Source: Capsicum annuum
Taxonomy: Eukaryota > Streptophyta > Magnoliopsida > Solanales > Solanaceae
Assembly: GCF_002878395.1 (NCBI RefSeq)
Contig: NC_061115.1
Span: forward strand, 90,483,471 to 90,547,470
DNA length: 64,000 bases
Direction: 5' to 3'
Shown here piece by piece: positions 35,652 to 47,964 of this stretch; within the stretch, counting starts at the first letter, position 1; every line of letters starts with the position of its first letter. Under the pieces are notes generated by a model. It worked only from the letters and a program-made list of their open reading frames with translations, had not been told where the DNA came from and did no database searches. Position numbers and translations under genes: made by a program.

Positions 35652-37326
35652 TGAGGAACCCTCATTCAAACCCTAATTCAATCATTTTCTTTTCTAATTC
35701 TCCCAAGAATCCTAATCTTCCAAAATTCATCCATAAATTCTTCAAGGTTTCTTCAAGAATCAAGTTCCTACTAGTGTGGGCTTCAAGAATTTATTTATTT
35801 CAAGTGTGGATAAAGTTTCAAGCACTAAAGTTCATCCAATTTCAAAGTTTAGGGTATGTAGATGTTGATTCTTGGGTCCTTTTCATCCAAGAAGCTCAAG
35901 AAACCTTTTTAAAACTAAAAGATTTTTATGTTTATGAGTTGAAATGAATGTTTAATGTGTTGTTCAGTTTTGATTTTTGTTTGCCTACAAAATTTATGAG
36001 CTTTGACCCTAGTATGTGGAATTCATATGATGTTTGCGATAGACCCTCTTGAAGTTATTTTTCCATGTGATGTGTTCATTACTTTTGGGAGTAGAAATGG
36101 TTGAATAAGTGAAGAACGTTCTCCATAGGTTTGATAAAGAGCTTAGGTAAAGCATAAGGGACACTATAGTATGTTGAATAGGAAACCCCAAATTGTGAGC
36201 TAGTCAGTGCATGCCTAGTGTTTGATAAAATGCCTTAGTAAGTGAAATGTGCCAAGATAGCATGAAATTCCCAAGTAGGTGTAAAATCGGTCATGTCTAG
36301 AGGTTATTGAAAGACCCTAGTGAACAAGTCGAGATATGATGGTTGTAAATTCCCCCAATTATGTGATCTTGATATATGTTAAGCTTTTAATACATGCCAA
36401 GTGGTTAGCAAGTAAGTTATGACGTTATAGTATAAATTCTCCCTAAGCCATGGGATATCCAAACATATGTCAAGATCGATATAGGTATGAAATAACTAAG
36501 GTAAAACCTTGTTGAAGGGAGTACAATCTAGTAGCATATTTCCCCTACATTATTATATGATTATGATTCCGAGATGCTTAAAGTGACTCCTTGGTGACTG
36601 TGATGATGAATAGATGTTTGAGATCCTTAAATACTTGAGGTGATGTTTAATGACTGTGGAAATAAACATATGGCATGATTCCTGAATTACTTGTGAAGAT
36701 GTTTGAATGATTGTGATGATGCATGAATACTTGTGATGATGAATGAATAATGATTCTTACTTTTATGCTATCGAGTCCTGGGGGTATTTATACCCGAAAA
36801 TATAGCTGTTGTCTAGAGCCCATGTTAGTTTATCGATAATTCCAGTTGATCCACGATTCTCAGAACTCAGTGAGCTATAGAACTCTGTATCCTCAGATAA
36901 GTGCGGAACTTAAGAAAGCTTAGTAATCTCAAAAATCTCTGTAATCTCTATATCGCTAGTAATCTAGCCGTAGTATTGTAATCATCTCAGATCTAATAGT
37001 ATTCAAGTGATTCAATTCTAATCTCAGAAGTGATTTGAGTAATCTATTCAAGCTCTATATCGTCAGTCAGATACTATGATTCGATGTCTTTTCCGTCAGA
37101 CACGAAACTAAGTAATCTCAGCATAACCTAGTTAGATTTTTTGAGAAACATAATCGGTATCAGATTCAGTTAAATTGTGCTCAGTTAATAATTTATTCAG
37201 AGTCTTTCAGTTGGGAGTAAAAACTAGCACCGAGCAAGATCAAGGATGGGAACTCACCCACTAGTAGAGGGTGTGATTCTTAGATGCAATCTTTGTGCTC
37301 CAGAACTACGTAGCTAGCGTAGGTTT

Positions 37327-37427
37327 AGACATCATACCTACTATTTAAGGGTAGATAAGAGACATCATACCTGTTAGATAAGGATTGATGAGGTGGCTTG
37401 ACCTGTTAGATGAGGGCTCCACCATTC
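37327..37427. repeat. Short direct repeats in A 5' LTR
   Basis: Two to three imperfect copies of AGACATCATACCTGTTAGAT with GAGGGTAGATGAG between them. The 3' LTR has the same block at 42933-43027. Confidence 0.65.
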
Positions 37428-38612
37428 TCGTTTGAGCACATGATAGATGAGGGTCACATAAAGATAATGAACATAAAGATAATGTCTTTACCCGTGGCAC
37501 AGTATTGGTACCCTCCCAACTGGGGGTAGAGTTTGGACCCTACCTGTGGTAGGTTGAGGCATGTCAGTTAAGTGACTACTTCCCATAGTTTCAGTTTCAG
37601 ATTCATTCTCAGTTTTAGAATTAATCTTCAAAAATCAAGACTGTCAGATACAGTCATCTATGTTTATGAGGAACTGAGATAGTTTTGTAGATTCATGGAC
37701 CATCCCGATAGAGAGTCTTGGTCACATATACAGTAGATTGATATCATATTCAGAGATATGCCACCAGACAGGCTTGATCATAGTATCATATTTCTATTGA
37801 ATATTCTTGCCATCAGATTCAGATATAATCATGCTTCTTATCATTGATAATTACTTCCAAAACAATCTGTTAGCAAAGTTGATCTCTAATTCTGTCAGTT
37901 GAAAGCAGTAAGCTCGGAGTACAGTCCTTGATGTAACCATATCTAGATCCTCAATTATCAGTATCAGAGGAGTCAGTGATTTAGTATCTCAGTATCAGTA
38001 GTGAGTTTAGTCTGCAGTTAAGTGGTATTCGAGTTTCGGTATCTAGAGTTGCGATGATTGTGTTCATGTTCTGTGCATTCATGTATGTTTTCTCATGCAG
38101 CATCTTTCATGATTATTTAATTTAGATATTATGCATGCATGAGCCCTTGCATTATCCTACCTCGTCTACATACTCAGTATATTCCTGTACTAACACATTT
38201 ATGCTATGGTGTTTTATTTGACACCATAGGTTTAGAGGCATAGGATCTAAATTATCCTCAGTAGTTTAGTCCTCATCAACAGTAGTAGCAGTGAGTCCTC
38301 TTCTTTTGAAGACGAATGTCAGTTTACTATTATTGTTTTAGATTTTTTTATTTTCAGTTGACGGAGTTAGTTGGGGACCTATCCCATTAACCCCATAGTT
38401 CAGACAGTTTAGAGGTTTTTTAGACGAATGTATTAATATTCAGTTTTTAGTTTTGAGTATGTATAGATGTGTTGAACCTTATAGAAAGTTTCCGTATTTA
38501 TTTTAAATATTATACTGTGTACAGTTACAGGTATCAGAAAAGGGTTAGCTTGTGGTCCTTCGGGTCCATAAGCACTGTGTGACATCTCAAAATGGGATCT
38601 CGGGGCATTACA

Positions 38613-38630
38613 AACTTGGTATCAAAGCCT
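38613..38630 (+). other. Element A primer-binding site (tRNA-iMet type)
   Basis: AACTTGGTATCAAAGCCT follows the LTR end; one change from the usual TGGTATCAGAGC. Confidence 0.85.
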
Positions 38631-38836
38631 AACATTCAAGAGTATCCTAGGGTGTCTGAAAAGCCGCATCTAGTAGAGTCTTGTACATGGGTGTGTAGCA
38701 CGCCACATTTATGTACCAGAGGCTACATGATGTTCTTAGGCATAGTTCCTCTTCTTTCAGTGATCATTTTGTGTGAGTGAGTATGAGATCAAGTTGATCC
38801 TCAGTCTAATCCACTTTATTCTTTCATTTACAGAGT

Positions 38837-39848
38837 ATGCCTCCTCGTAGAGACTTTGTCCATAGGGTTGATGATCAGCCCCCTCAGCCAGTAAATCCTA
38901 AAAATGAGAGTGTGTCACATGCAGAGTTTTGGGCAGCTTTCCAGGCGCTAGCCCAGACAGTGACTAATGTTCATGGAAACTATTAGGCTGCAGTCCTACC
39001 TCAGCAAGATGGGAATTCTACTGCAGCCAGGATTAGAAGCTTCATGAAAATGAACCCGCCCAAATTCTTTGGGTCAGTAATAGGTGAGGATCCATAGTTA
39101 TTTCTTGAGAAGGTGAAGAAAATCACCCAAATTATGCATGTGTCAGAGGAGGAGAGTGTTGAGTTAGCATCTTATAGGTTGAAAGATATTGCTCATGATT
39201 GGGTAGTGAGAGTTTTAGAGTGCCTTTCAAGATAGGTTTTTCCCGCTAAAAATGAGAGAATCTAAGGTAGAAGAGTTTATGAACCTAAGGCAAGGCTCCA
39301 TGACAGTGAAAGAGTATTGTCTTAAGTTTAACCAATTAGCTAAGTATGCTCCCGACTTGATAGCTGACCCTAGAGCGAGTATGAGTAAGTTTTTGATTGA
39401 GGTATCAAGTGATGTGTTGAAAGAGTGTAGAGCTACCATGCTCAATAGAGATATGGATCTTTCTAGGATAATGATTCATGCATAACAGATTAAGGCAGAT
39501 AAGATAAAGGAGAGAGGGAGAGTGTGTAAGAGAGCCAAGACAGGTAGTCATGGTTTCTTGTAGTCAGGATCTCAAGGTGGTAGTAGTTCTCAGTATGGTT
39601 GGAGATTTTTAGTTCAAGCTCCATCTTTAGCTAGTGTACTCGCACCTACGTTTGGGGGTGTCAAATTTGAGGAAGTGCCAAGCTCCAAAGCCTAGAGTAG
39701 TACTAGTGGTGTTTGTACCTACCTGTTGTGTGAAAAATGTGGTAAGAATCATAAGGGTGTATGTAGATCCAGTAGTGATGTGTGCTTTGGATGTGGCGAG
39801 ACCGGTCTCAAAGTTAGAGACTGTCCTAAGCCAAGTCCCTGAAGTCAG
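38837..39848 (+). pseudogene. gag: Element A gag
   Basis: The ATG at 38837 opens MPPRRDFVHRVDDQPPQPVN. The capsid part then reads MKMNPPKFFGSVIGEDP, a stop, LFLEKVKKI. From 39252 the frame resumes with KVEEFMNLRQGSMTVKEYCL and KFNQLAKYAPDLIADPRASM, then SKFLIEVSSDVLKECRATML. The nucleocapsid has CEKCGKNHKGVC and CFGCGETGLKVRDC; the second knuckle lacks its His (Leu instead). Several stops and at least two frame changes, including one near 39240, disrupt it. It is the only substantial coding region left in A. Confidence 0.82.
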
Positions 39849-40020
39849 CGTAGTCATCCTTCAGCTCATAATAGATTGTATGCTCTCTACGCTTGCCTTG
39901 ATCGAGAAAGATCCCCTGAAATTGACCCGGGTATGTTATGAGCCCTTCATATTTATGTTATACATTGATAAATCCTTTTCTCTCATTTTGAGCTTATATG
40001 TTAGCATGAGTCATGCATAA
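39849..40020 (+). pseudogene. pol: Element A protease N-terminal scrap
   Basis: After gag the text RLYALYACLDRE..SPEIDPGML resembles the linker before the active site in element B (RFYALQT..). It reaches LINPFLSFLSLYVSMSHA, where the protease core should be. Then all pol similarity ends: the next 500 bases match only the 3' untranslated style of the family. This marks the left edge of the internal deletion. Confidence 0.6.
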
Positions 40021-40556
40021 GTTTCAGATCTTGATCCGTCAATTATGACCCAGTCTGTAGGCGGGCGCACCGCTCCATTTTAGCGAAGTATGTTTAGAGA
40101 GACATAGAGTCCCAAGGGGGAGATACCCCATGGTATTATGATGTTGCATTCCATTAGATTTATCTTGATGTATGTTCAGATTTTCCTTATAAAGTTAGCA
40201 TCAATCATTGTTGCATTGTCAAGTCGTGCTTTCAAAAGTCAGCTTAGCCAGACATTCATGCATTAGATATGTGCATTTTGTAGAAAGAGTTCAGCTTTTC
40301 AGCATGTGTTCAGTCCTGTATTCATAAGATCATCCCAGTTATGAGTCCATGCATCAGATATCCATGTGTATTATGAGAATTCAGCTAGGAGTATCATCAG
40401 TCGAGTATTCCATGCATCATATATGCATGACCAGTGTGAGAACTCTATATGTTAGTCATTCTAATTGCTTAGTCCTGATCTAAGATGTTTCCATTTCTTA
40501 AGTAAGTTCTGTTGATCTGTAATATCAGTCTATTAAACGACATTCGAGGACGAATG
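40021..40556 (+). other. Element A 3' untranslated remnant
   Basis: No protein similarity. Repeating ATGCATCAGATATGCATG-like words (near 40255, 40350 and 40410) and the ACATTCGAGGACGAATGTTC palindrome at about 40534-40553 are typical of the untranslated region before the polypurine tract in such elements. Confidence 0.5.
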
Positions 40557-40574
40557 TTCTTAAGGGGGAGATAA
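40557..40574 (+). other. Element A polypurine tract
   Basis: TTCTTAAGGGGGAGATAA directly precedes the LTR start TGTAATACCCC. Confidence 0.85.
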
Positions 40575-43500
40575 TGTAATACCCCGCAAAATCCTCTTCC
40601 AGTCTGAGCCTTAGAGCGTATTTGGTAAAGCAAAAATCCTAGTCAAAATGTTTTAGAAATATTCTCCCAAGTATGAAATACTTTGAATCATGTGGGAATC
40701 TATTTGGGCATGAATTAAGATCATAGAGGTCCCCTAACTCATGGTCGAGTTGAAAGCTTTCTTATCATTCAAGTTTTAGTGATCGTAAAAATTTGCGTCA
40801 ACTTCAATTGACCATAACTCATTGTACATGAAGAACTAGGTGGCTTTCTGTATATTAAATGAAAGATCTTTGAATTAGATTTCTAATGATACCAATTTCT
40901 CCTAAATCAAATATCGGAGCAAAGAGTTATCCCCATTTTATTCTAGCATGTCAAGCTGGAAAATGGTGACGACGTTTCTGACGAGCTATCACATTTCTAA
41001 CGATATTTTTAATCATGTCGTCACATTCTGACAACATTTTTTATGACATCATCAGCCCTGGGCAGAAAATCAAGAATTTGGACCCCTTTTGTGATGATTA
41101 TTTGTGACGGCCTATCACAGACCTGACGGCCTGTAATAAATGGTGTCAAGAATATTTTTTCAGCAATTCAAGAGCATTTTTGCAAGGGTATTTTGATTAG
41201 TTCCCACCTTTTTTGAGCCTCTATAAATATGAGGAACCCTCATTCAAACCCTAATTCAATTATTTTCTTTTCCAATTCTCTCAAGAATATCTAGGGTTTC
41301 ATTCAAGAACCCTAATCTTCAAAAATTTATTCATAAATTCTTCAAGGTTTCTTCAAGAATCAAGTTCCTAATAGTGTAGGCTTTAAGAATTTATTTATTT
41401 CAAGTGTGGAAAAATTTCAAGCACTAAATTTCATCCAATTTCAAAGGTTAAGCTATGTAGATGTTGATTCTTGGGTTCCTTTCATCCAAGAAGCTCAAGA
41501 AACCTTTTTAAAACTAAAAGATTTTTATGTTTATGAGTTGTTAATGATTTGTATGAGTTGAAACAGATATTTAATGTGTTGTTATGCTTTGATTTATGTT
41601 TTCCTACAAAATTTATGAGCTTTGACCCTAGTATGTGGAATTCATGTGATGTTTGCGATAGACCCTCTTGAAGTTGTTTTTCCATGTGATGTGTTCATGA
41701 CTTTTGGGTGTAGAAATGGTTTAATAAGTTAAGAACGTTCCCCATAGGTTTTATAAAGAGCTTAGGTGAAGCATAAGAGCCACTATAGTATGTTGAATAG
41801 AAAACCCCAAATTATGAGCTAGTATATGCATGCCTAGTGTTTGATAAAATGTCTTAGTGATTGAAATGTACAAAGATAGCATAAAATTCCCAAGTAGGTG
41901 TAAAATCGGTCATGTCTAGTGGTTATTGAAAGACCCTACTGAACAAATCGTGATATGATGGTTGTTAATTTCCCCAATTATGTGCTCTTGATATATGTTA
42001 AGCTTTTAATACATGCCAAGTGGTTAGCAAGTAAGTTATGACGTGATAGTATGAAGTCTCCCCAAGCCATGGGATATACAAACACATGTCAAGATTGATA
42101 TAGGTATGAAATAGCTAAGGTAAAACCTTGTTGAAGGGAGTACAATCTAGTAGCATATTTCCCCTACGTTATGATATGATTATGATTTTGAGATGCTTAA
42201 AGTGACTCCTAGGAGAATATAATAATGAATAGATGCTTGAGATTCTTAAATGCTTGAGGTGATGTTTAATGACTGTGGAAATGAACATATGGCATGATTC
42301 CTGAATTAATTGTAAAGATGCTTGAATGATTGTGATGATGCATGAATGCTTGTGATGATGAATGATTGATGATTCTTACTTTTATTCTATCGAGTCCTGG
42401 GGGTATTTATATCCAATAATAGAGCTGTTGTCTAGAGCCCGTGTCAGTTTCTCGATAATTTTAGTTAAGCCATGATTCTCAGAACTCAGTGAAGTATAGA
42501 ACTCTGTATCCTCATACAAGTGCAGAACTTAAGAAAGCTTAGTAATCTCAGAAATCTTTGTATCGCTAATAATCTAGCCTTAGTCCTGTAATCAACTCAG
42601 ATCTAATTATATTAAAGTGATTTAATTCTAATCTCAGAAGTGATTTGAGTAATCTATTCAAGCTCTGTATCTTCAGTCAAATAATATGATTTGATAGCTT
42701 TTCCATCAGATACAGAACTAAGTAATCTCAGCGTAACTCAGTCAGATCTTTTGAGAAACATGATCAGTTTTAAATTTAGTTCAGTTGTGCTTAGTTAAGA
42801 ATTCAGTCAGTCTTTCAGTTGGGAGTAGAAACTAGCACCAAGTGAGCTCAAGGATGGGAACTCACCTACTAGTAGATGGTGTGATTCTTAGATGCAATCT
42901 TTGTGCTCCAGAACTACGTAGCCAGCGTAGGTTGAGACATCATACCTACTAGATGAGGGTAGATGAGAGACATCATACGTATTAGATGAGGGTAGATGAG
43001 GTGTTTTGACCATTTAGATGAGGGCTCCACCATTCTCGTTTGAGCACCTGATAGATGAGGGTTACATAGATAATGCACATAAAGATAATGTCTTTACCCA
43101 TGGCATAGTATTGGCACCCTCCCAACTGAGGGTAGAGGTTGGACCCCACCTGTGGTAGGTTGGGGCATGTTGGTTAAGTGACTATTTCCCACAGTTTCAA
43201 TTTCAGATTCAGTCTCAGTTTTAGAATCATTCCTCAGAAATCAGGACTGTTAGATACAGTCATCTATCTTTATGAGGAACTCAGATAGTTCCATTGATTC
43301 ATGGACCATCCCGACAGATAGACTTAGTCACATATACAATTGATTGATATCATATTCAGAGACATGCCGCCAGACAGGCTTGATCATAGTATCTGATTTC
43401 TATTGAATATTCTTGTCATCAGATTCAGATATAACCATACTTCTTATCATTGATAATTGTTTCCAAAATAATCTGTTAGGAAAGTTGATCTATAATTCTG

Positions 43501-44218
43501 TCAGTCGAAATCAGTAAGCTCAGAGTACAGTCCTTGATGTAAGAACATCCAAATCCTCAGTTTTTAGTATCAGAGGAGTCAGTGATTCAGTATCTTAGTG
43601 TCAGTAGTGAGTTTAGTCTGTAGTTAAGTGGTATGAGAGTGTTAGTATCTAGAGTTGCGATTATTGTGTTCATGTTCTGTGCATTCATGTATGTTTTCTC
43701 ATGTGGCATATTTCATAATTATTTAATTTAGATATTATGCATACATGCGCCCTTGTATTAGCCTACCTCGTCTACATACTCGGTATATTCCTGTACTAAT
43801 GCATTTGCGCTATGGTGTTTTATTTGACACCATAGGTTAAGAGGAACAAGATCCAGATTATCCTTAATAGTTCAGTCCCCGTCAGCAGCTGTAGCAGTGA
43901 GTCCTCTTCTTTTGAGAATGAATCTCAGTTTACTATTATTGTTTCAAATTTTGTTTATTTTCAGTTGACTAAGTTAGTTGGGGACCTGTCCCATCAAATC
44001 CACAGTTCAGACAGTTTAGAGGTTTTTTAGATGGATGTATTAGTATTCAGTTTTAAGTTTTGAGTATGTATAAATGTGTTGAACCTTATGGCAAGTTTTC
44101 GCATTTATTTAGATATTATGCAGTGTACTGGTACAAATATCAGAAAAGGGTTAGCTTGTGGTCCTTCGCGTCCATATGCACCGTGTGACATCTCAGGATG
44201 GGATCTCAGGGCATTACA
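40575..44218 (+). repeat. Element A 3' LTR
   Basis: Full-length partner of 34998-38612, beginning TGTAATACCCCGC and ending GGGCATTACA. It is more canonical at its 5' terminus than the 5' copy. It carries the TATA box at 41222-41229 and the short repeats at 42933-43027. No gene is present in this stretch. Confidence 0.88.
41222..41229 (+). promoter_or_regulatory. TATA box of A 3' LTR
   Basis: TATAAATATGAGGAACCCTC, identical to the 5' LTR copy. Confidence 0.6.
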
Positions 44219-44223
44219 GCCAC
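44219..44223. repeat. Target-site duplication of A, right (GCCAC)
   Basis: Exact copy of 34993-34997. Confidence 0.88.
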
Positions 44224-46053
44224 ACACCCCCTAGGTGTGCTATTAGAGTGTACCACACAACCAAAGTACAATGCCAAATATTGCTCTGATTGACTTAAAT
44301 TAAGGGTGTTGAAGTCTCTTCATACCCCTAAACTATCCCTAATCATCCTTAAATGAATTAATTAGTCTTTAAACACTTTACCTCAACTCTTTTAACCCCA
44401 AACATTCAGTACACACTTAAAAACCCTTCCCTTCTTTCTAAGAACAAAGCTCAAGCTTATTCTCTCAAGAAACATAAGGATTTAAGTTTTGATTTCAAGA
44501 TTTCTTCAAGAATCCGTTCAAATAAGTTATGTGGGCTTTTGAACAAGGTTAATCTTTCATCCTTATGCCTAAATGTATGATTTTTCAAGTTAAACTTACA
44601 TGTTTTAAGTTAAGGTTCATTCCCAAATCCTCGTGTGTTGAAAGCATAGCATTATCATGTAATTTAAAGGACTAAAGAGAATAATAGTTGTACTTACTCA
44701 TGTTTTAAACCACAAGTTTGATATTTCATTTGAATTTGGTTATTTTGATGAGAAAGTGTTATTCTCCTAAATTAAATACACCCCTAAGCTTAAATTTATG
44801 TACTATAATCATTTACTAAATTTTCCAATGTTTTGCATCCCCGAGCTATGGCCCCATATTACTATTTTAAAATTGTTATCGTAGTTTTATAGTCATTCAG
44901 TGCTGGAGGGTTATGAACACTAGATACCTACATGTGTACTTGTGATTTTAGATTTTTTAAATTTCATGTTAGCCAGACCATGATTTTATTACTATGTTCA
45001 AGTTCAAGTTGATCCTTGTTAGTACAGTACCATGTTATGTTGAACCATAAATAACACTAGTGTTATTTAGTTAGGAGTAGGATTTATCACTGAGAGGGAA
45101 GTATGGGTTCGGTATATCCTACTTCCCAGAATCTACGTGCCATCGTAGGACTTAGGGACTCGCCAAAGAGTGTTTCCCCTTTTTCTGAAATTGGGCTTAG
45201 ATTAGTGATCACACTAGTTTAGGTTCAACTCTGATGGAAAGGATGGAACAACCCTTCTTAATGTGGGCCAGATGTTGGAATCCATGGTAATATGCATAGT
45301 TTATGTCAGTTACATGATTTCTCGTAGAGTTTCAGTCAGTACTGACAGTTTGTTTCCGTTCAATTTTGCTAGACTAAGTAGTCAGTTTTCAACATTTATT
45401 TAGTCAGTTATACAAACTACACCAGTTATTCCAATAATGTCAGTGTATTAAAAAACATGGCCTTGAATATTCAGTTTTATATGTTTATGTAATTACATTC
45501 AGTTTTGCATGTAATAGTCCTTACCTCACGTACCAGTATATTTAAAGTACTTTTCGCATACCTTTCTTCTTATGCTATGTTGTCTTATAACATAGGTTCA
45601 GACCCACAGTTTCCGAACCATTCTTTGACCGCTCAGTAGTTCCCTGCAGCAATAGTTGTGAGTCCTTACCCATCTAGGACGTGATATGTTATTTCATTTA
45701 TTTCAATATTTTATTATGATTCAGTTAGTTGAAGTTAGTTGGGGGTTTGTCCCATCTACTCCTTATGATTCTTAGAGGCTTTCAGATAGTTATACAGTTA
45801 TTTAGCTTTTAGTTATTATCAGTTATTTTAGACAAGACAGTCTAGTTTTCCAGTGTTTATCAGATACTTTAGACATGTATTTTTATATATTTTAGTATTC
45901 AGACTGGCAGTACCTTATTAGTTTTTTTGCACATGTTGTTTTACTTTTATTTAATACAGTGCTCATAGCAAGTACCTAACCATGGGTTAGCTTGGGGTCA
46001 CTTGTGGACTTAAGCACAGTGTAGCGACAAGGGGGTAGCCATGGGTTGTGAAA
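44224..46053 (+). repeat. Element B 5' LTR, second piece
   Basis: Resumes the U3 repeat motif (CCTAGGTGTGCTATTAGAG) and then matches the B 3' LTR from 51371 to 53005. It holds about 200 bases (roughly 45646-45849) that the 3' LTR lacks. It ends near GGTTGTGAAA; the 3' LTR ends GGTCGTGACA. No gene is present. Confidence 0.82.
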
Positions 46054-46055
46054 AA

Positions 46056-46073
46056 ACTTTCTATCAAAGCCAA
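46056..46073 (+). other. Element B primer-binding site, damaged
   Basis: CTTTCTATCAAAGCC follows the LTR; the GG of the usual TTGGTATC core is altered. It is recognised by position and the ATCAAAGCC tail shared with element A. Confidence 0.6.
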
Positions 46074-46275
46074 AGGTTTTAAAGTTTCATAGGGTATTTG
46101 TAATCTGTGTTGAGTAAGTCTTATGCATGGGTGTGAAGCGTGCCACACTTATGGATAAGTGGTTACAAGATGTTTTTAGGAAAGTTTCCCTTCTTTCAGT
46201 GTTCATTTCATGCAAAAGAGCATAAGCTTTATTGAATTCTTTTTTCCAACTTATGTTTTATTCCTTTTACAAATA

Positions 46276-47400
46276 ATGCCACCTAGAAGAAACAACGCAA
46301 GAAGGAAAGGGGGTCAACCTGTACTACCACCTGTTCAGGTAGACCCCATTATGATCATGTATCTCACACTGAGTTTAGGGTCGCTTTTATAGCCTTAGCC
46401 TATTCTATAGATACTTAAAACAATCAGCAGGTTATTTCTCAAACCAATCCATTGGCAAATACAGCTACAGTTAGGATTCGATATTACACTCAGATAAATC
46501 CCACTTTTTTCTGGGTCCAAGTCTGAGGAGGATCTACAAGAGTTTCTGGATATGGTACAAAATTTGATAGACATTATAGGTGTCACTTATAATGAAAGTG
46601 TAGAGTTAGCTACATATCAGTTGTAGAGAGTAGCTCATATGTTTAAATAGTTGAAGAAGGACAAAGGTGTTGAGGTAGGGTCTATAAAGTGGGAAGAGTT
46701 TTCCACATCTTTCTTAGATAGGTTCTTCCCACTAGAGTTGAGGGAAGAAAAGGTTCAGGAATTTATAAACATGAAGCAGAGAAGTATGAGTGTGAAGGAG
46801 TACTCACTCAAGTTTACTCAGTTGGCAAAGTATGCTTCTATGATGGTTGCTGACAATAGGTATAGAATGAGTAAGTTTGTATCTGGTAAATCTGACAGTG
46901 TCGTTAAGGAGTGTAGTACCACCATGTTGATTAAGGAGATGGACCTATCTTGACTTATGGTTCATGCTCAACAGATTAAGGAGGAGAATCTTAAAGAGAA
47001 AGAGAGAGAATAAGAGGGCCAATATAGGTAGTTTAAACTTTTCTCAACCAAGGTTGGAAGGTGGTAACTGCTCTCAGTCCTTCCAAAAAATTTCATCCCC
47101 AGATCCATCTTCAGCTAATGTTATAGTGCTTAAGTTTATGCAGGAAAATTGGGATAAAGCACCAGGATCTATGTCCCAGGGTAGTGTGAACAGTAGCTGC
47201 ACTAATCCTCTCTGCAGAAAGTATGGTAAAAATCATCAAAGTGATTGTAGAGCTGGTAGTGATAGGTATTTTCGGTGTGTCAAGCAGGCCATAGGATCCA
47301 GGAGCATTTAGTGGTTTCTCAGAGGGGAAAGAATTTACGCCAACAGGGCTAGTCTAATTTTTTGTCAGCTCCAGCAGGTCACCCGACTTAGCAGGGTGCC
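46276..47400 (+). pseudogene. gag: Element B gag
   Basis: MPPRRNNARRKGGQPVLPPV opens at 46276. After a frameshift around 46330-46390 the capsid text returns in another frame: IKWEEFSTSFLDRFFPLELR, EEKVQEFINMKQRSMSVKEY and SLKFTQLAKYASMMVADNRY, then MLIKEMDLS before a stop. MVHAQQIKEENLKEKERE continues after it. The nucleocapsid box near 47210-47270 reads CRKYGKNHQSDC, with a Cys of the zinc knuckle replaced by Tyr. Length and order match gag of A and F. It is inactive through stops and frameshifts. Confidence 0.83.
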
Positions 47401-47960
47401 ATATCCAGTGCCACAAGTGGGCAGCCTTAGAATAGGTTTTATGCTCTCCAAACTTGACATGATTAGGAAATTTCTTTTGATGTGGTTACGGGTACATTAC
47501 AAGTCTTCGATCTTTATGTTTATGCATTGTTAAATCCTGGAGCTCCACTTTCTTTTTTGACTCCTTACATAGCTGTAGACTTCGATGTCAGTCCAAAAAT
47601 GTTAGTATAGCCTTTCCAAGTGTCTAACCTAGTGGGTAAGTCTATTGTAGCCAGATGGGTATACAGAAATTGCCCTATTATAGTGTCTCAGAAGGTTACT
47701 TTAGTTGATATTGTGGAGTTATAGATGACTAATTTTAATGTTATTCTCAACATAGATTGGCTACACTCATGTTATGCCTCAGTCAATTGAAGAAATAGAA
47801 TTGTTGAGTTCCAGTTCACTAATGAGCCAGTTATCGAATGAAGGGGTAGTACTTCAGTGCTTAAGTATCAGTTTGTTTTCTATCTTAAGGCAAGAAAGAT
47901 GATATCTAAGGGATGTACTTACCATCTCGTTTGAATCAAGGACTCAAATTATGAGAATTC
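47401..47960 (+). pseudogene. pol: Element B aspartic protease
   Basis: RFYALQT (47430 on) leads to VFDLYVYALLNPGAPLSFLT, where the catalytic Asp of the D-x-G core is Asn. It continues with PYIAVDFDVSPK, VDIVEL, stop, MTNFNVILNIDWLHSCYASV (normally ...GMDWL) and RIVEFQFTNEPVIE. Five or so stops occur, mostly where Gln or Trp codons are expected. It lies between gag and RT. Inactive. Confidence 0.75.
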
Positions 47961-47964
47961 GAGT

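Larger units (their letters stand above)
34998..38612 (+). repeat. Element A 5' LTR
   Basis: Opens TATAATGCCCCAC (the expected TG is TA here, a G-to-A change; the 3' copy has TGTAATACCCC). It ends GGGCATTACA, so the termini form an ATTACA/TGTAAT inverted pair. About 20 differences from the 3' LTR are visible in the first 240 aligned bases. It contains a TATAAATA box (35644-35651) and a block of short direct repeats at 37327-37427. No gene is present: the 114-codon frame at 35603-35947 is leader sequence. Confidence 0.88.
34998..44218 (+). mobile_element. Element A: gag-only deletion derivative with 3.6-kb LTRs
   Basis: 5' LTR 34998-38612 (3615 bp), interior 38613-40574 (1962 bp), 3' LTR 40575-44218 (3644 bp), with GCCAC duplications on both sides. 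The interior keeps the primer site, gag, a scrap of protease and the 3' untranslated part with polypurine tract. RT, RNase H and integrase are absent. Its intact termini and duplication show that it transposed as a unit, so it was probably moved by proteins of a complete relative. The deletion could also have happened after insertion; the sequence alone does not tell. Confidence 0.88.

Noticed and set aside
35603..35947. 114-codon open frame on the plus strand
   Set aside because: Covers the TATA box and transcript leader of A's LTR. The 3' LTR has the same region with the frame broken, so it is not conserved as coding.
39227..39445. Minus-strand 72-codon frame
   Set aside because: Antisense shadow of A's gag.
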